NCBI GenBank assembly: GCA_021776685.1
Contig: JAJFFJ010000040.1
Coordinates: forward strand, 115,102 to 179,101
Reading direction: 5' to 3'
DNA from: Alphaproteobacteria bacterium
GTDB taxonomy: Bacteria > Pseudomonadota > Alphaproteobacteria > Bin65
DNA length: 64,000 nucleotides
The position numbers were made by a program, and so were the translations under genes. Shown here one piece after another: positions 29,317 to 39,746 of the stretch. The notes below the pieces were generated by a model. It worked only from the letters and a program-made list of their open reading frames with translations. It made no database searches and was not told the DNA's origin. Positions within the stretch are counted from its first letter, which is position 1. Each line of letters opens with the position of its first letter.

Positions 29317-32300
29317 CTACTCCGCCGCGGCAGCGGGACTTGGCGTCGCGGAAGTCGGCTCCAGGGCAGGCTTTTTCTCCAGGCCCTGTTCCTTGCGGCT
29401 GACAAACAGCGTCATCAGCGGCGGAATGATCACCAGGGTCAGAAGGGCGGACAGCGCGAGGCCGCCAACCACCACAGAGCCCAGACCGCGATAAAGTTCT
29501 GATCCTGCGCCGGGGAACAAGACGAGCGGCAGCATGCCGCCGACGCTTGTCAGTGTGGACATGAAGATCGGGCGGATACGTGTTCGCGTGGATTCGACAA
29601 TGCCTTCCGCCACGGTCATGCCGTCCTCGCGCATGTGCCTGAGGCCCTGATGGACCAGTAGGATGGCATTGTTGACGACCGTGCCGATCAGAATGACAAA
29701 TCCCAGCATGGTCAGCATATCGAGGGGTTGCCGCGCCACATATTCGTTGACCAGGGCGAGGGCGATCACGCCCCCCGCGGTCGCCGTCGGCACGGACAGC
29801 ATGATGATGAACGGATAGCGGAAGCTTTCAAACAGGATCGCCATGACCAGGTAGACGATTACCACTGCCAGCAGCAGCTGCAGCACCATGGCGTCCCAGG
29901 TTTTGGTTAGCTGATCGGCCTCACCGGAGATGGTCAGCTTCATGCCAGGCGGCAGGCCCTGCTTCTCCAAAGGCGCAATGATCTTGTCGCGGACGATCTC
30001 CATCGCTGATTCGAGCGGCAGATTGGGCGAGGGCCGGATTTCGATACTGACCGTGCGCGACCGCTCCTTGTGCAGAATCTGCGTCGCGCCGGCGGTGATT
30101 TCTATCTTCGCCAGCGATCGCACAGGCACGATCGTGCCTGAACGAGTCACCACGGGAATGTCGCCAATACCCTGGGTTTGCTTGATACGATCTTCAGGAC
30201 CCATCAGGGTCAAATCAATGCGTCGGCCGCCGACATTGATTTCCACCACCCGCAGGCCGTCGTTGAACACATCCACGGTGTCTGCCAGCTCCCGCGCGGT
30301 GACGCCCGCATCCGCGAGTTTCAGCCGGTTGGGCAGCACACGCACCTCGGGCGCGCCCAGCTCCAGTCCAGGCACGGGCCGCAACTGATTGCCTTGGCTG
30401 CGCGGCAGCAAGCGGTTCGCCATCAGGAAGGCGCGCAGAGCGATCTGCAGGTTGCGCTCCAGGTCGGGGCCGGAGATGTCGAGCTTGATGACCCGTCCGC
30501 CGCCGATGCCCCGGCCAAACAGCGAGGGCTGGAAGACAATGGGGATCGTCCCAGGCTCCGAGAACAGGATCCGGCGGATGAAGGGGATCAGCTCCCGCGT
30601 TCTGGTCGGATCCTCCGCGACTGCGCCAACAAAAGTACGGCTGGACAGGGCCACGAAGAAGAAGCGCTTGATTGCCGGTGGATCTTTGCCGGGTACAGAC
30701 TTGATCACGCGGGTGTCTTTGCCCTCGCCTACAAACCAGCGCCGCATCTGGCCTTCGACCTTGCGGGCGACTTCCGTTGTGGTTGCCAGATTGTAGCCCG
30801 GTGGCGGCAGTGCGATCGCGATCACCAGATTGCGGTTGCCCGTGGGCAGGTATTCCAGTTTCGGCAGCAGCAACCAGGTCAGCGTGGCGGTGCCCCCGCA
30901 CACGGCAAGGACCACAACCAGGGACAGTACCCGGCTTTTTACGATGACCTTGGTGAGCGCGAGGATGGTCCAGGTGAAGGCGCCCGCGAAATGGTCAATG
31001 ACCGGCAGTTTCAGCCGCCCGCCCGGCGCGATCTTATTTTTCAGTCGGCCAATGCTGGTCTTGGCCGCGGTACTGGCCTTGCCGCCAGCGCCCGCAATGG
31101 TGGTCGCGTCGCTGGGGCGCTTGAGGAGAAAGTTGGCCAGCGCCGGAATCAGCGTGACAGCAACCACCAGCGACAGCAGTACAGCTACGGAAATCGCAAC
31201 CGCAATGTCGCGGAACAGCTGCCCCACCTCGAGGTCCAAGCTCAGGATCGGCACGAAGACCAGGACCGTCGTCAGTGCGGAGACCAGCACGGCGCCCCAG
31301 ACCTGGTTGGCGCCCTCATAAGCCGCCTGCCGGATGGTTTTGCCTTCTTCGCGTAAGCGAAAAATATTTTCGAGGACGACGATGGCGGCATCCACCACCA
31401 TGCCCACAGCAAAGGCCAGGCCAGCCAAAGAGATCACATTGATCGACCGGCCCAGCGCGGCCATCGCCACGAACGAGCCGATCACAGAAACGGGGATCGC
31501 CAGCGACACGACCAAGGTGGCCCGACCTGAGCGCAGGAACAGCAGCAGGATCACCATGGCGATAAGTCCGCCGACCCAGATATTCTGTTCCACCAGATTG
31601 ATGGCGGACTGGATATATTCGGTCTCGTCATAGACTTGGGTGATGAACAGTCCGCGGCTTTTGAGGACGTTCTGATTGATGTCTTCGATGGACTTCCGTA
31701 CGTCGGCCATGACTTTCATGACGTTGGCGCCAGTGGAGCGCAGAACGTTGAAGACCAGGGCAGATTGGCCGTTGGCGCGGATGCGCGCGGTCGGTTTCTT
31801 GTAGCCGAACTTGACCTCGGCGATATCGCCGATGGTGACCCGCGCAATGCGGCCTGATGTGGTGTCTCGAATACTCCGTACCAGCACCGCTCTGACGGCA
31901 CTGGCGCGGACCAGTTCACCTTCCATGCGGCAGGTATAGCTTCGCTTGCCTTCATCCACGTTGCCGCACGTGACCGCAACATTGGCGTTGCGCAGGGAGC
32001 GCAGCACATCAGACGTGGTCAGACGATATTCCGCCATCAGCTTTGGTTTGACGACCACACGCAGTTCCCGGTCGCTGCCGCCAAAGAAATTTGTGCCCGA
32101 GACGCCTTTGACCCGTTCAACCCGTTCGATCACGAAATCGCGCACCAGATCGCCATAGACATGGATGGGGCGCTTGTCGGCGTTGGCCGGCAGATGCCGG
32201 ATGATGAACCAGGCTATGGGATTGTCGTCGGTGCCCTGGGTTTTGATCTGGGGCCGCTGAACTTCGTCAGGATAGCTGCGCACCCGGTCCAGGCGGTTCG

Positions 32301-32625
32301 CGACCAGCAGCAGGGCGCGATCCATATTGGTGCCGATTGCGAAGGTCAGTGTGATGGTGGCTCGACCGGTATCGGACGTCGATTCCATCTCCTCGACGCC
32401 TTCCAGGCCCGTCAGCACCTCTTCCTGGCGGTTGATGATCTCGCGTTCGACTTCCGCCGGTGAGGCGCCGCCCCAGAAGGTCTGGATCGACAACACAGGT
32501 TTGCGTACGTCGGGTGTAAGCTGGATGGGGATCTGTTGCAGCGCTACGTAGCCGAACAGAATTGTCATCAGCACCGCCGAGATAACGGCGACTGGCCGGT
32601 CCAGGGCGGCGCGGATCAGGTTCAT
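29317..32625 (-). CDS. RND efflux pump permease
   Basis: A 1102-residue inner-membrane pump of the AcrB superfamily: TM1 at residues 13-33, large periplasmic porter domains, TM block around 345-500, a cytoplasmic linker insert (about 505-545, rich in Lys/Gly/Ser/Thr), a second porter half and TM block to residue 1075, with an Ala/Pro/Glu tail. In TM4 the relay motif is VVDAAIVVLEN with one Asp (Asp412), and in TM10 the usual Lys position reads VVNNAIL (Asn985). Thus the standard Asp-Asp-Lys set of AcrB is not present. Its ATG overlaps the adaptor stop (ATGA), so the pair is an operon. Substrate unknown; no outer-membrane channel gene is nearby. Confidence 0.93.
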   Translation of the reverse strand: MNLIRAALDRPVAVISAVLMTILFGYVALQQIPIQLTPDVRKPVLSIQTFWGGASPAEVEREIINRQEEVLTGLEGVEEMESTSDTGRATITLTFAIGTNMDRALLLVANRLDRVRSYPDEVQRPQIKTQGTDDNPIAWFIIRHLPANADKRPIHVYGDLVRDFVIERVERVKGVSGTNFFGGSDRELRVVVKPKLMAEYRLTTSDVLRSLRNANVAVTCGNVDEGKRSYTCRMEGELVRASAVRAVLVRSIRDTTSGRIARVTIGDIAEVKFGYKKPTARIRANGQSALVFNVLRSTGANVMKVMADVRKSIEDINQNVLKSRGLFITQVYDETEYIQSAINLVEQNIWVGGLIAMVILLLFLRSGRATLVVSLAIPVSVIGSFVAMAALGRSINVISLAGLAFAVGMVVDAAIVVLENIFRLREEGKTIRQAAYEGANQVWGAVLVSALTTVLVFVPILSLDLEVGQLFRDIAVAISVAVLLSLVVAVTLIPALANFLLKRPSDATTIAGAGGKASTAAKTSIGRLKNKIAPGGRLKLPVIDHFAGAFTWTILALTKVIVKSRVLSLVVVLAVCGGTATLTWLLLPKLEYLPTGNRNLVIAIALPPPGYNLATTTEVARKVEGQMRRWFVGEGKDTRVIKSVPGKDPPAIKRFFFVALSSRTFVGAVAEDPTRTRELIPFIRRILFSEPGTIPIVFQPSLFGRGIGGGRVIKLDISGPDLERNLQIALRAFLMANRLLPRSQGNQLRPVPGLELGAPEVRVLPNRLKLADAGVTARELADTVDVFNDGLRVVEINVGGRRIDLTLMGPEDRIKQTQGIGDIPVVTRSGTIVPVRSLAKIEITAGATQILHKERSRTVSIEIRPSPNLPLESAMEIVRDKIIAPLEKQGLPPGMKLTISGEADQLTKTWDAMVLQLLLAVVIVYLVMAILFESFRYPFIIMLSVPTATAGGVIALALVNEYVARQPLDMLTMLGFVILIGTVVNNAILLVHQGLRHMREDGMTVAEGIVESTRTRIRPIFMSTLTSVGGMLPLVLFPGAGSELYRGLGSVVVGGLALSALLTLVIIPPLMTLFVSRKEQGLEKKPALEPTSATPSPAAAAE

Positions 32626-33851
32626 GAGCGGCGGCGCAGCGGACGCACGGCCATTCCGGGACGCACCCGTTCATTGCCGCGGACAATGACCAGGTCGCCG
32701 GGCAACAGGCCGCGCAAAACCACAAAGCGCGAACCAACGGCGTCGCCAAGCTTTACGATTCGAGGCACCGCGACCATGGTGCCACCAGGCTTTTTGATGA
32801 CCAGGAAGACCATTTTCGCCGGTCCGCGGGAGATCACGGCATCCTTATGGACGGACACCGCCGTTGCGGCGGCGCCCACAGGGATCTGCAGCGTCACATT
32901 CTGGTTGATCGGCGGCGGTGCTTTTTTCCGGTCCCAGACCATGGAAAACCGGACAGCGACGGTGCGGGTCAGGGAATTCTGCTCCGGCACCACCGCGCGA
33001 ACAGTCGCCTTGAAATTCTGACCGCCAGCCACCTCGAACATCACCACACGGCCCTTGCTCAGGCCCGCGACCCGTGAAATCGGCACGTCCGCTTCCAGTT
33101 CCAGGTTACGGTCGTTGATCATGGTCACGACATTGTCGCCCTGGCGCAGAAAGGCTCCGGCCTCGGTGTGCTTTTTGGTGATCACACCGGGATAGGGCGC
33201 GCGAATGAAAGCGTAGCTCAGCGCGAGCTTGGCGATGCTCAGGTTGGCTTTGGCTTTGGCCACCTTTTGTTGGGCGTCGTCATAGCGGGCCTTGGGAAAA
33301 GCCGCCGATTTGTTGGTGCGCAGCCGTTCAAGGCGGGCCAGTTCCTGCTCGGACAGGCGCAGTTCCGCCTGCTGCAATGCCACCTGGGCGCGGAGCCGCT
33401 CTGTGACCAGAACTGCCAGTATCTGGCCCTTTTTCACCCGGTCGCCCACATGGACCCGAATGACTTCAACCGGCCCTGGGGTGCGGGCGGAGATGACACC
33501 GCCCTCCCGGCCGACAATTCGGCCAATGACGGGCACAGTTTCCTGCAATGGTCCCTCGATGACCCGGTCGACGCCCACGGCCATGGCGCGTCGCGGGCCG
33601 CGCTTGCGGGGCCCTGCTTTGGCGGGTGGTCCCTTGCGTTTGGGCGCAGCCCCGGGCTTGCCGGGCTTTGCCGGCTTGCCTGTCTGCGCGGCGCGTTCAC
33701 CGCCCCGTTCCGCCACTACAGGCGAAGCGAGGGCAACGCTGGTGGCAAGGCAGGCGAACGCAAATACGCGCAGCCGGGGTGGAGGGGGCATGGGCATGGG
33801 CTTGATCGGCCTGTTTGTCGTGGCGTCGGCAATTTGGCGGCCGGTGCACAC
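32622..33851 (-). CDS. RND efflux periplasmic adaptor (membrane fusion protein)
   Basis: A 409-residue HlyD/AcrA-type adaptor. A signal peptide (PRLRVFAFACLATSVALASP, cleavage near VVA-ERGG) is followed by an unusual 45-residue Lys/Arg/Pro/Gly-rich linker (KPGAAPKRKGPPAKAGPRKR), a lipoyl/hairpin region (VQVRLQQAELRLSEQELARL-like coiled segment ALQQAELRLSEQELARL) and beta-barrel domains. The start is uncertain: GTG at 33851 with AAGGGA upstream, or ATG at 33797 or 33791 directly before the signal peptide. It overlaps the permease by 4 bases. Confidence 0.88.
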   Translation of the reverse strand: MCTGRQIADATTNRPIKPMPMPPPPRLRVFAFACLATSVALASPVVAERGGERAAQTGKPAKPGKPGAAPKRKGPPAKAGPRKRGPRRAMAVGVDRVIEGPLQETVPVIGRIVGREGGVISARTPGPVEVIRVHVGDRVKKGQILAVLVTERLRAQVALQQAELRLSEQELARLERLRTNKSAAFPKARYDDAQQKVAKAKANLSIAKLALSYAFIRAPYPGVITKKHTEAGAFLRQGDNVVTMINDRNLELEADVPISRVAGLSKGRVVMFEVAGGQNFKATVRAVVPEQNSLTRTVAVRFSMVWDRKKAPPPINQNVTLQIPVGAAATAVSVHKDAVISRGPAKMVFLVIKKPGGTMVAVPRIVKLGDAVGSRFVVLRGLLPGDLVIVRGNERVRPGMAVRPLRRRS

Positions 33852-34037
33852 GGGGTCCCTTTATATGCAACGCCGGACGTGCCAGTTTCCGGCGCAATTA
33901 AATTCTCCGGCAACATCTCCGGTAAGCCGAAAATATGTGCTTTCCGGCGGGTCAGACAAGGTTGCTGATTTGCCGGGCGCGCTACCGCATCCCATGTTCA
34001 GGGTCGATCCTATCGCAATCTTGCAACAGTTTCCTTC

Positions 34038-34964
34038 ATGACGACGCTGCTGTTCAGCCATCCCGCCTGCGCGGAACATGATACCGGACCGGGCCATCCC
34101 GAGCGTCCGTCGCGTCTTGCCGCGGTCCTAGAGGCGCTGGCAGAGCCGGAGTTCGGCGGTCTGGTGCGGCGGGATGCGCCACGCGCCGATCGGGAGATGA
34201 TCGAGCGAATTCACCCCGCCTGGTTTGTGGACCGCGTGCTGGCGGCGATTCCCGAGACCGGCCTTGGCCATATTGACGGTGACACCCAGGTGAGCCCGGG
34301 GTCGGAAGAGGCGGCATTTCGCGCGGCGGGCGCGGTGGTTGCAGCCGTTGATGCGGTGATGGCGGGGGAGGGCGACAACGCCTTTTGCGCCGTGCGTCCC
34401 CCAGGGCATCATGCGGAGCCGGATCGCGCCATGGGTTTCTGCCTGTTCAACAACGTCGCCGTGGGCGCGGCCCATGCGCGCGAAGCGCACGGACTGGCGC
34501 GGGCCGCCGTTGTGGATTTCGATGTGCACCATGGTAATGGCACCGAAGCAGCGTTCGACCGGGATGGCAGCTATTTTTACGCCTCCACCCATCAGATGCC
34601 GCTCTATCCCGGCACCGGGCATTCGACCGACCGGGGGGTGGGCAATATCGTAAATGCGCCGTTGCCGCCACGGGCGGGTTCAGATCAGTTTCGCCAGGCA
34701 ATGACAGATACGGTGCTGCCGGCGCTTGATTCGTTTCGCCCGGAGTTCGTCTTCATCAGCGCCGGATTCGATGCGCACCATGCGGACCCGCTGGCCCTGC
34801 TGGAGTTGCACGACGATGACTATGAATGGGCGACGGCGGAAATCCTGTCAGTCGCCCGCAGCCATGCCGGCGGGCGCGTGGTTTCTTCCCTGGAAGGTGG
34901 TTACGACCTGGCCGCGCTGGCAAAATGCTCCGCCGCCCATGTGCGCGCTTTGATGGCAGGTTGA
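34038..34964 (+). CDS. histone deacetylase family protein
   Basis: A 308-residue zinc amidohydrolase of the HDAC/acetylpolyamine deacetylase/AcuC group. Seen: RPPGHHAEPDRAMGFCLFNN, zinc ligands Asp and His in VVDFDVHHGNGTE and the third Asp in ISAGFDAHHADPL, and the glycine-rich end SLEGGYDL. The natural substrate in bacteria is often unknown (acetylated polyamines or lysines). Rightward, divergent from the efflux pair and 80 bases upstream of xseB, a frequent alphaproteobacterial neighbourhood. Confidence 0.9.
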   Translation: MTTLLFSHPACAEHDTGPGHPERPSRLAAVLEALAEPEFGGLVRRDAPRADREMIERIHPAWFVDRVLAAIPETGLGHIDGDTQVSPGSEEAAFRAAGAVVAAVDAVMAGEGDNAFCAVRPPGHHAEPDRAMGFCLFNNVAVGAAHAREAHGLARAAVVDFDVHHGNGTEAAFDRDGSYFYASTHQMPLYPGTGHSTDRGVGNIVNAPLPPRAGSDQFRQAMTDTVLPALDSFRPEFVFISAGFDAHHADPLALLELHDDDYEWATAEILSVARSHAGGRVVSSLEGGYDLAALAKCSAAHVRALMAG

Positions 34965-35044
34965 TCGGCCCGGCGTGGCTTGCAGGGCGGGGGGCGCTGT
35001 GATTTAAACGGCGCCTGCTAAACAGATAAAACAGGCGGCCCACG

Positions 35045-35299
35045 ATGGCAAAAACGACAGGGCCTGAAGCTGAGATCGCAGCCATGAGTTTCGAGGACTC
35101 TCTGGCGGAGCTCGAGAAAATCGTGCGCGACCTCGAAGAAGGCCAGGGCAAGCTGGAAGACGCAATTGGCGCCTATGAACGCGGCGCCAGGCTGAAACAG
35201 CATTGCGAAGCAAAGCTGCGCGAGGCCCAGGCCAAGGTGGACAAGATCGTCCTGACCCCGGACGGTGAGGCCGCCACCGAGAGCGCCGATATCGGCTGA
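35045..35299 (+). CDS. xseB: exodeoxyribonuclease VII small subunit
   Basis: An 84-residue helical protein; the signature SFEDSLAELEKIVRDLEEG, then LEDAIGAYERGARLKQHCE is diagnostic. It joins XseA to degrade single-stranded DNA. An alternative ATG at 35084 gives a shorter 71-residue form starting MSFEDS. It lies 40 bases upstream of ispA, the standard order. Confidence 0.93.
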   Translation: MAKTTGPEAEIAAMSFEDSLAELEKIVRDLEEGQGKLEDAIGAYERGARLKQHCEAKLREAQAKVDKIVLTPDGEAATESADIG

Positions 35300-35338
35300 C
35301 ACCGAAGCCCTCGCAAAACGACAGGGACCCAGAAAAAC

Positions 35339-36232
35339 GTGGAAGCGCTGAAGACAGCGATGGCCAGCATTGCGGCCGATATGGAAACAACGCTCGACCG
35401 GCTGATCCCCACGGGTGATGGCCGCGAGCAGCGGGTGTTTGACGCCATGCGCTATGCCTCGCTGGCCGGTGGCAAACGGCTTCGGCCGTTCCTCGCCGTG
35501 GCGACCGCTGATCTGTTCGACGTGGACCGCGCCCATTCGCTCCGCGCCGGCGCGGCGGTCGAATTCGTGCATTGCTATTCCCTGGTGCATGACGATCTGC
35601 CGGCCATGGACGATGATGAACTGAGGCGCGGCCGCCCCACCTGTCACATCCAATTCGATGAGGCGACCGCGATTCTGGCGGGCGACGGGCTGTTGACGCT
35701 GGCCTTCGAAGTCCTGGCCAGCACGGAAACCCACCCCGATCCGCAGGTGCGGAGTGAGCTGATCGCGGCGCTGGCTGCAGGGGCGGGCGCCACCGGCATG
35801 GTTGGCGGCCAGATGTTCGACCTTGAAGCCGAGAAACATGGTGACCAGTTTGATTTGAACGATGTCATCCGCCTGCAGGAGATGAAAACCGGCCGGTTGA
35901 TCGGGTTTGGCTGCAAAGCCGGGCCGATACTGGCGCAGGCGGGGGAAAAGGAGCGCGCCGCATTGGACGCTTATGCCGCCGAATTGGGCCTCGCATTCCA
36001 GATCGCCGACGATATTCTTGATGCTGAAGGCAGCGAGGAAGAGGTCGGTAAAAAGGTGGGCAAGGACGCGGATGCGGGTAAAGTGACATTCGTATCCCTG
36101 CTAGGGCTCGAAGAAGCAAAAAAGCGCGCAGTAAACTTAACTTTACAATCGGCAGGGCATCTTGATTTATTCGGTGCCAAAGCCGACCTGCTTAGGGATG
36201 TGGCGCGCTTTGTCGTGGAAAGACGCGCGTGA
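35339..36232 (+). CDS. ispA: farnesyl diphosphate synthase / polyprenyl synthase
   Basis: A 297-residue class I prenyltransferase. Seen: the first Asp-rich motif in [16 protein letters not shown] and the second in [12 protein letters not shown], plus [10 protein letters not shown]. It condenses IPP with DMAPP and GPP to give farnesyl diphosphate for quinones, hopanoids and undecaprenol. GTG start at 35339 with ACAGGGA upstream; it ends inside the beginning of the dxs leader. Confidence 0.93.
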   Translation: MEALKTAMASIAADMETTLDRLIPTGDGREQRVFDAMRYASLAGGKRLRPFLAVATADLFDVDRAHSLRAGAAVEFVHCYSLVHDDLPAMDDDELRRGRPTCHIQFDEATAILAGDGLLTLAFEVLASTETHPDPQVRSELIAALAAGAGATGMVGGQMFDLEAEKHGDQFDLNDVIRLQEMKTGRLIGFGCKAGPILAQAGEKERAALDAYAAELGLAFQIADDILDAEGSEEEVGKKVGKDADAGKVTFVSLLGLEEAKKRAVNLTLQSAGHLDLFGAKADLLRDVARFVVERRA

Positions 36233-36246
36233 GGGAGGAATACTTA

Positions 36247-38175
36247 GTGACGGAAAGCAAAACGCCGCTGCTCGATACGGTTGATTCGCCGGCGGACCTG
36301 CGCGAGCTCGAAGCAAAGCAGCTGCGCCAGTTTGCAGACGAACTGCGGATCGAAACCATCGACGCGGTGTCGGTGACTGGCGGACATCTGGGCGCAGGAC
36401 TGGGTGTGGTCGAGCTGACGACGGCGATCCACTATGTCTTCAACACCCCCGAAGATGTCCTGATCTGGGATGTGGGTCACCAATGCTATCCTCACAAGAT
36501 TTTGACCGAGCGTCGGGACCGTATCCACACGCTTAGGCAGGGTGGCGGCCTTTACGGATTCACGAAACGGGCCGAGAGCAAATATGACCCCTTCGGCGCC
36601 GCCCACAGCTCGACGTCGATCTCCGCCGGCTTGGGCTTCTCGGTTGCGGGCGATTTGCAAAACAAGAACCGCCGCGTCATCTCGGTGATCGGCGACGGCG
36701 CCATGTCAGGCGGCATGGCCTACGAAGCGATGAACAACGCGGGCTCCATGGATTCGCGTCTGATTGTCATCCTCAACGACAATGACATGTCGATTGCGCC
36801 GCCAGTGGGCGCGCTGTCGGCCTATCTGTCACGACTGATTTCGTCCCGGCCCTATCGCTCGATCCGCCAGCTGACTAAGTTAATGGCGGAGAAATTTCCG
36901 CGCCCACTCCGCAAAGCGGCAGAACGGGCCGAGGAATATGCCCGCGGCATGCTGACCGGCGGCACGCTTTTCGAGGAGCTTGGCTTCTATTACGTGGGGC
37001 CAATTGACGGCCACAATCTGGATCATCTGATCCCGGTGCTGAAAAATGTCCGTGATGACAAGGCGGGCGGGCCGATCCTGATCCACTGCGTGACGCAGAA
37101 GGGCAAAGGCTACGATCCGGCGGAAAATTCGGACGACAAATATCACGGCGTCAACAAGTTCGACGTTGTCACCGGCGAGCAGGTCAAAGCTTCAAGCAAC
37201 GCGCCGTCCTACACGAAGGTCTTCGCCAACGCGCTGATCAAGGAAGCGCACAAAGACGAAAAGATTGTCGCCATCACAGCGGCAATGCCGGGTGGCACCG
37301 GCATCAATCTGTTCGAGAAAGAATTTCCGGACCGAACCTTCGACGTGGGCATCGCCGAGCAGCACGCCGTAACCTTCGCAGCTGGCCTCGCAGCCGACGG
37401 CATGAAGCCCTTTGCCGCCATCTATTCCACCTTCCTGCAACGTGGCTATGACCAGGTTGTCCATGACGTCGCGATTCAGAAGCTGCCGGTACGCTTCGCC
37501 ATGGACCGCGCCGGCCTGGTGGGCGCTGACGGACAGACCCACGCGGGTTCCTTCGACATCGCCTATCTGGGCTGTTTGCCCAATTTTGTGCTGATGGCTG
37601 CGTCAGACGAGGCGGAGCTGACAAATATGGTGGCTACCGCGGTCGCAATTGATGACGGGCCCAGCGCTTTCCGCTATCCGCGCGGTGATGGCATCGGCAT
37701 TGAGCTGCCGGATGAAGGCCAACCGCTTGAGATCGGCAAGGGCCGTATTGTCCGTGAGGGCAACACGGTTGCGATTCTCTCCTATGGCACCCGGCTGCAA
37801 GAGGCGCTGCGTGCAGCTGACATGCTGGGGGCCCAGGGCTTTACCACCACCGTCGCTGACGCCCGCTTCGCCAAGCCGCTGGACGAGGATCTGGTTCGCC
37901 GCCTGGCCCGTGAGCACGAGGTGTTGATTACCATCGAGGAAGGCGCGGTCGGGGGCTTTGGCTCTTTCGTGTTGCAGTTCCTGGCGGGCGAAGGCGCTTT
38001 CGACTCCGGCCTCAAGATCAGGCCAATGGTGCTGCCGGACATGTTCATCGACCAGGACAAGCCCGAGAAACAATATGATCTCGCCCAACTGACGGCAGAG
38101 CATATCGTGGTCCGCGCATTGGGTGCGCTGGGCGTCGATGAATCAAAGGTGACGGAGCTGCCCGCCCGCGCCTGA
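36247..38175 (+). CDS. dxs: 1-deoxy-D-xylulose-5-phosphate synthase
   Basis: A 642-residue thiamine-diphosphate enzyme for the first MEP-pathway step (pyruvate plus glyceraldehyde 3-phosphate). Seen: [17 protein letters not shown], the ThDP motif [32 protein letters not shown] and [18 protein letters not shown]. The GTG at 36247 has GGGAGGA 7 bases upstream and is preferred over the GTG at 36229 that overlaps ispA. It is ended by a strong terminator at 38200-38234. Confidence 0.96.
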   Translation: MTESKTPLLDTVDSPADLRELEAKQLRQFADELRIETIDAVSVTGGHLGAGLGVVELTTAIHYVFNTPEDVLIWDVGHQCYPHKILTERRDRIHTLRQGGGLYGFTKRAESKYDPFGAAHSSTSISAGLGFSVAGDLQNKNRRVISVIGDGAMSGGMAYEAMNNAGSMDSRLIVILNDNDMSIAPPVGALSAYLSRLISSRPYRSIRQLTKLMAEKFPRPLRKAAERAEEYARGMLTGGTLFEELGFYYVGPIDGHNLDHLIPVLKNVRDDKAGGPILIHCVTQKGKGYDPAENSDDKYHGVNKFDVVTGEQVKASSNAPSYTKVFANALIKEAHKDEKIVAITAAMPGGTGINLFEKEFPDRTFDVGIAEQHAVTFAAGLAADGMKPFAAIYSTFLQRGYDQVVHDVAIQKLPVRFAMDRAGLVGADGQTHAGSFDIAYLGCLPNFVLMAASDEAELTNMVATAVAIDDGPSAFRYPRGDGIGIELPDEGQPLEIGKGRIVREGNTVAILSYGTRLQEALRAADMLGAQGFTTTVADARFAKPLDEDLVRRLAREHEVLITIEEGAVGGFGSFVLQFLAGEGAFDSGLKIRPMVLPDMFIDQDKPEKQYDLAQLTAEHIVVRALGALGVDESKVTELPARA

Positions 38176-38199
38176 CAGCAACAGCAAAAAGCATTCCGG

Positions 38200-38234
38200 A
38201 AACGCGCGCCGTCTGGCGCGCGTTTCTTTTTTTG
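38200..38234 (+). terminator. intrinsic terminator after dxs
   Basis: AAACGCGCGCC (38200-38210), a 4-base GTCT loop, GGCGCGCGTTT (38215-38225), then CTTTTTTTT. An 11-bp perfect stem with a T-run, 25 bases after the dxs stop; it separates the xseB-ispA-dxs series from the MATE gene. Confidence 0.9.
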
Positions 38235-38267
38235 CCGCCAGCCACCGGCCTGTGCCAAGGATGCCTT

Positions 38268-39689
38268 ATGACAGAGGGAGCAGGGCAACAGTTTGCGCCG
38301 GCGCCGGGCCCCAGCCCGCTGCGCGCCGAGGCACGCGCCATGCTGGCGCTTACCGGCCCGCTGGTGCTAACCCAGGTAGGCCAGATTGCGATTATGACCA
38401 CTGACGTGATCATGATCGGGTGGCTTGGCGAGAAATTCCTGGCGGCGTCTTCGCTGGGCGGAAGCATCTTCTTCCTGAGCTTCGTCATCATCATGGGGAT
38501 CGTGATGGCGACAGCACCGCTCGCTTCCCAGGCGTTCGGCGCACGAAATGCGCGGCAGGTTCGCCGCGTTATCCGACAGGGCCTGTGGATCACGTTGATG
38601 CTGTCGGTGCCCGGCGTCGTGGTCATGCATTATGCCGAGGAAATTCTGCTGCTGCTCGGCCAGTCAGCGGCACTGGCAGGGAGGACACCTCACTACATGG
38701 ACGCGCTGGCCTGGTCGCTGCCCAGCGCGGTTGGCTTCGTGGTGTTGCGCAACTTCGCGGCGTCAATCAATCGACCGACACCTGCACTGCTGGTCATGTT
38801 GTGCGGGGTTCCCCTGAATGGCCTGCTCAACTATGCGCTTATCTTTGGTGAACTGGGCGCGCCGAAATTGGAATTGCAGGGCGCAGGCATCGCCAGTGCG
38901 GCCGCAAATGGTGTAATGTTTGGCGCCATGCTTCTGATCGCTCTATGGCGCCGTCCCTTCCGCAAATACCGCATATTCGGGCGATTCTGGCGGCCGGACT
39001 GGACGATCTTCAGACGCATTTTTGTGGTCGGCGGTCCCATCTCGGTGATGTTCCTGATGGAGTTCGGTGTGTTTGCCGCCGCGGTTATTCTCATGGGCTG
39101 GATCAGCGAATCGGCGGTGGCGGCCCATCAGGTGGCGCTGCAGATCGCGGCCGTCACTTTTATGGTGCCTTTCGGCATCAGCCAGGCGGCTACCGTCCGG
39201 GTCGGGCAGGCTGTTGGCCGGCGGGACGGAGAGGGCGCACGCCGGGCAGGCTGGGTAGCGGTGTTGGTCGGCGCGGTGTTTATGGCATCCACGAGCATTC
39301 TCTTTCTCGCGATACCCGACACCCTCGTCGGCGCGTTTCTCGATCCCCAGAAACCCAACAGCGCCGTGGTGCTGGAGTTGGCCGGGCATCTGCTGCTCAT
39401 CGCCGCGGCCTTCCAGCTCGTCGATGGCGCACAGGCTATCGGCGCTGGCGCGTTGCGGGGACTGAACGACACGGCAATCCCTATGGTCTTTACCGTCTTC
39501 GCCTATTGGGTTGTCGGATTTGGTCTGGCCTATGGCCTGGGGATTCACGGCGGCTGGGGGCCGACCGGCATTTGGATCGGGCTGGCGGCCGGGCTTGCGG
39601 TGGCGGCGCTCTGCCATCTGGTTCGTTTCTATGTATTGATGCGGAAAGGCGTATTGCCGTCTTTCTCAAAAGCGCCTGGAAGTAGCTGA
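38268..39689 (+). CDS. MATE family efflux transporter
   Basis: A 473-residue membrane protein with 12 predicted helices in two repeats (for example LTGPLVLTQVGQIAIMTTDV at the start and GGPISVMFLMEFGVFAAAVI in the second half), the NorM-type multidrug or metabolite exporter plan using sodium or protons. The ATG at 38268 has AAGGA 7-11 bases upstream. It lies downstream of the dxs terminator and so has its own promoter. Confidence 0.92.
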   Translation: MTEGAGQQFAPAPGPSPLRAEARAMLALTGPLVLTQVGQIAIMTTDVIMIGWLGEKFLAASSLGGSIFFLSFVIIMGIVMATAPLASQAFGARNARQVRRVIRQGLWITLMLSVPGVVVMHYAEEILLLLGQSAALAGRTPHYMDALAWSLPSAVGFVVLRNFAASINRPTPALLVMLCGVPLNGLLNYALIFGELGAPKLELQGAGIASAAANGVMFGAMLLIALWRRPFRKYRIFGRFWRPDWTIFRRIFVVGGPISVMFLMEFGVFAAAVILMGWISESAVAAHQVALQIAAVTFMVPFGISQAATVRVGQAVGRRDGEGARRAGWVAVLVGAVFMASTSILFLAIPDTLVGAFLDPQKPNSAVVLELAGHLLLIAAAFQLVDGAQAIGAGALRGLNDTAIPMVFTVFAYWVVGFGLAYGLGIHGGWGPTGIWIGLAAGLAVAALCHLVRFYVLMRKGVLPSFSKAPGSS

Positions 39690-39746
39690 CCCCTGCGGCC
39701 GGTTCCGATATGAACGCGCATCACCCTTGCAAGAGATCGTTGGTCC

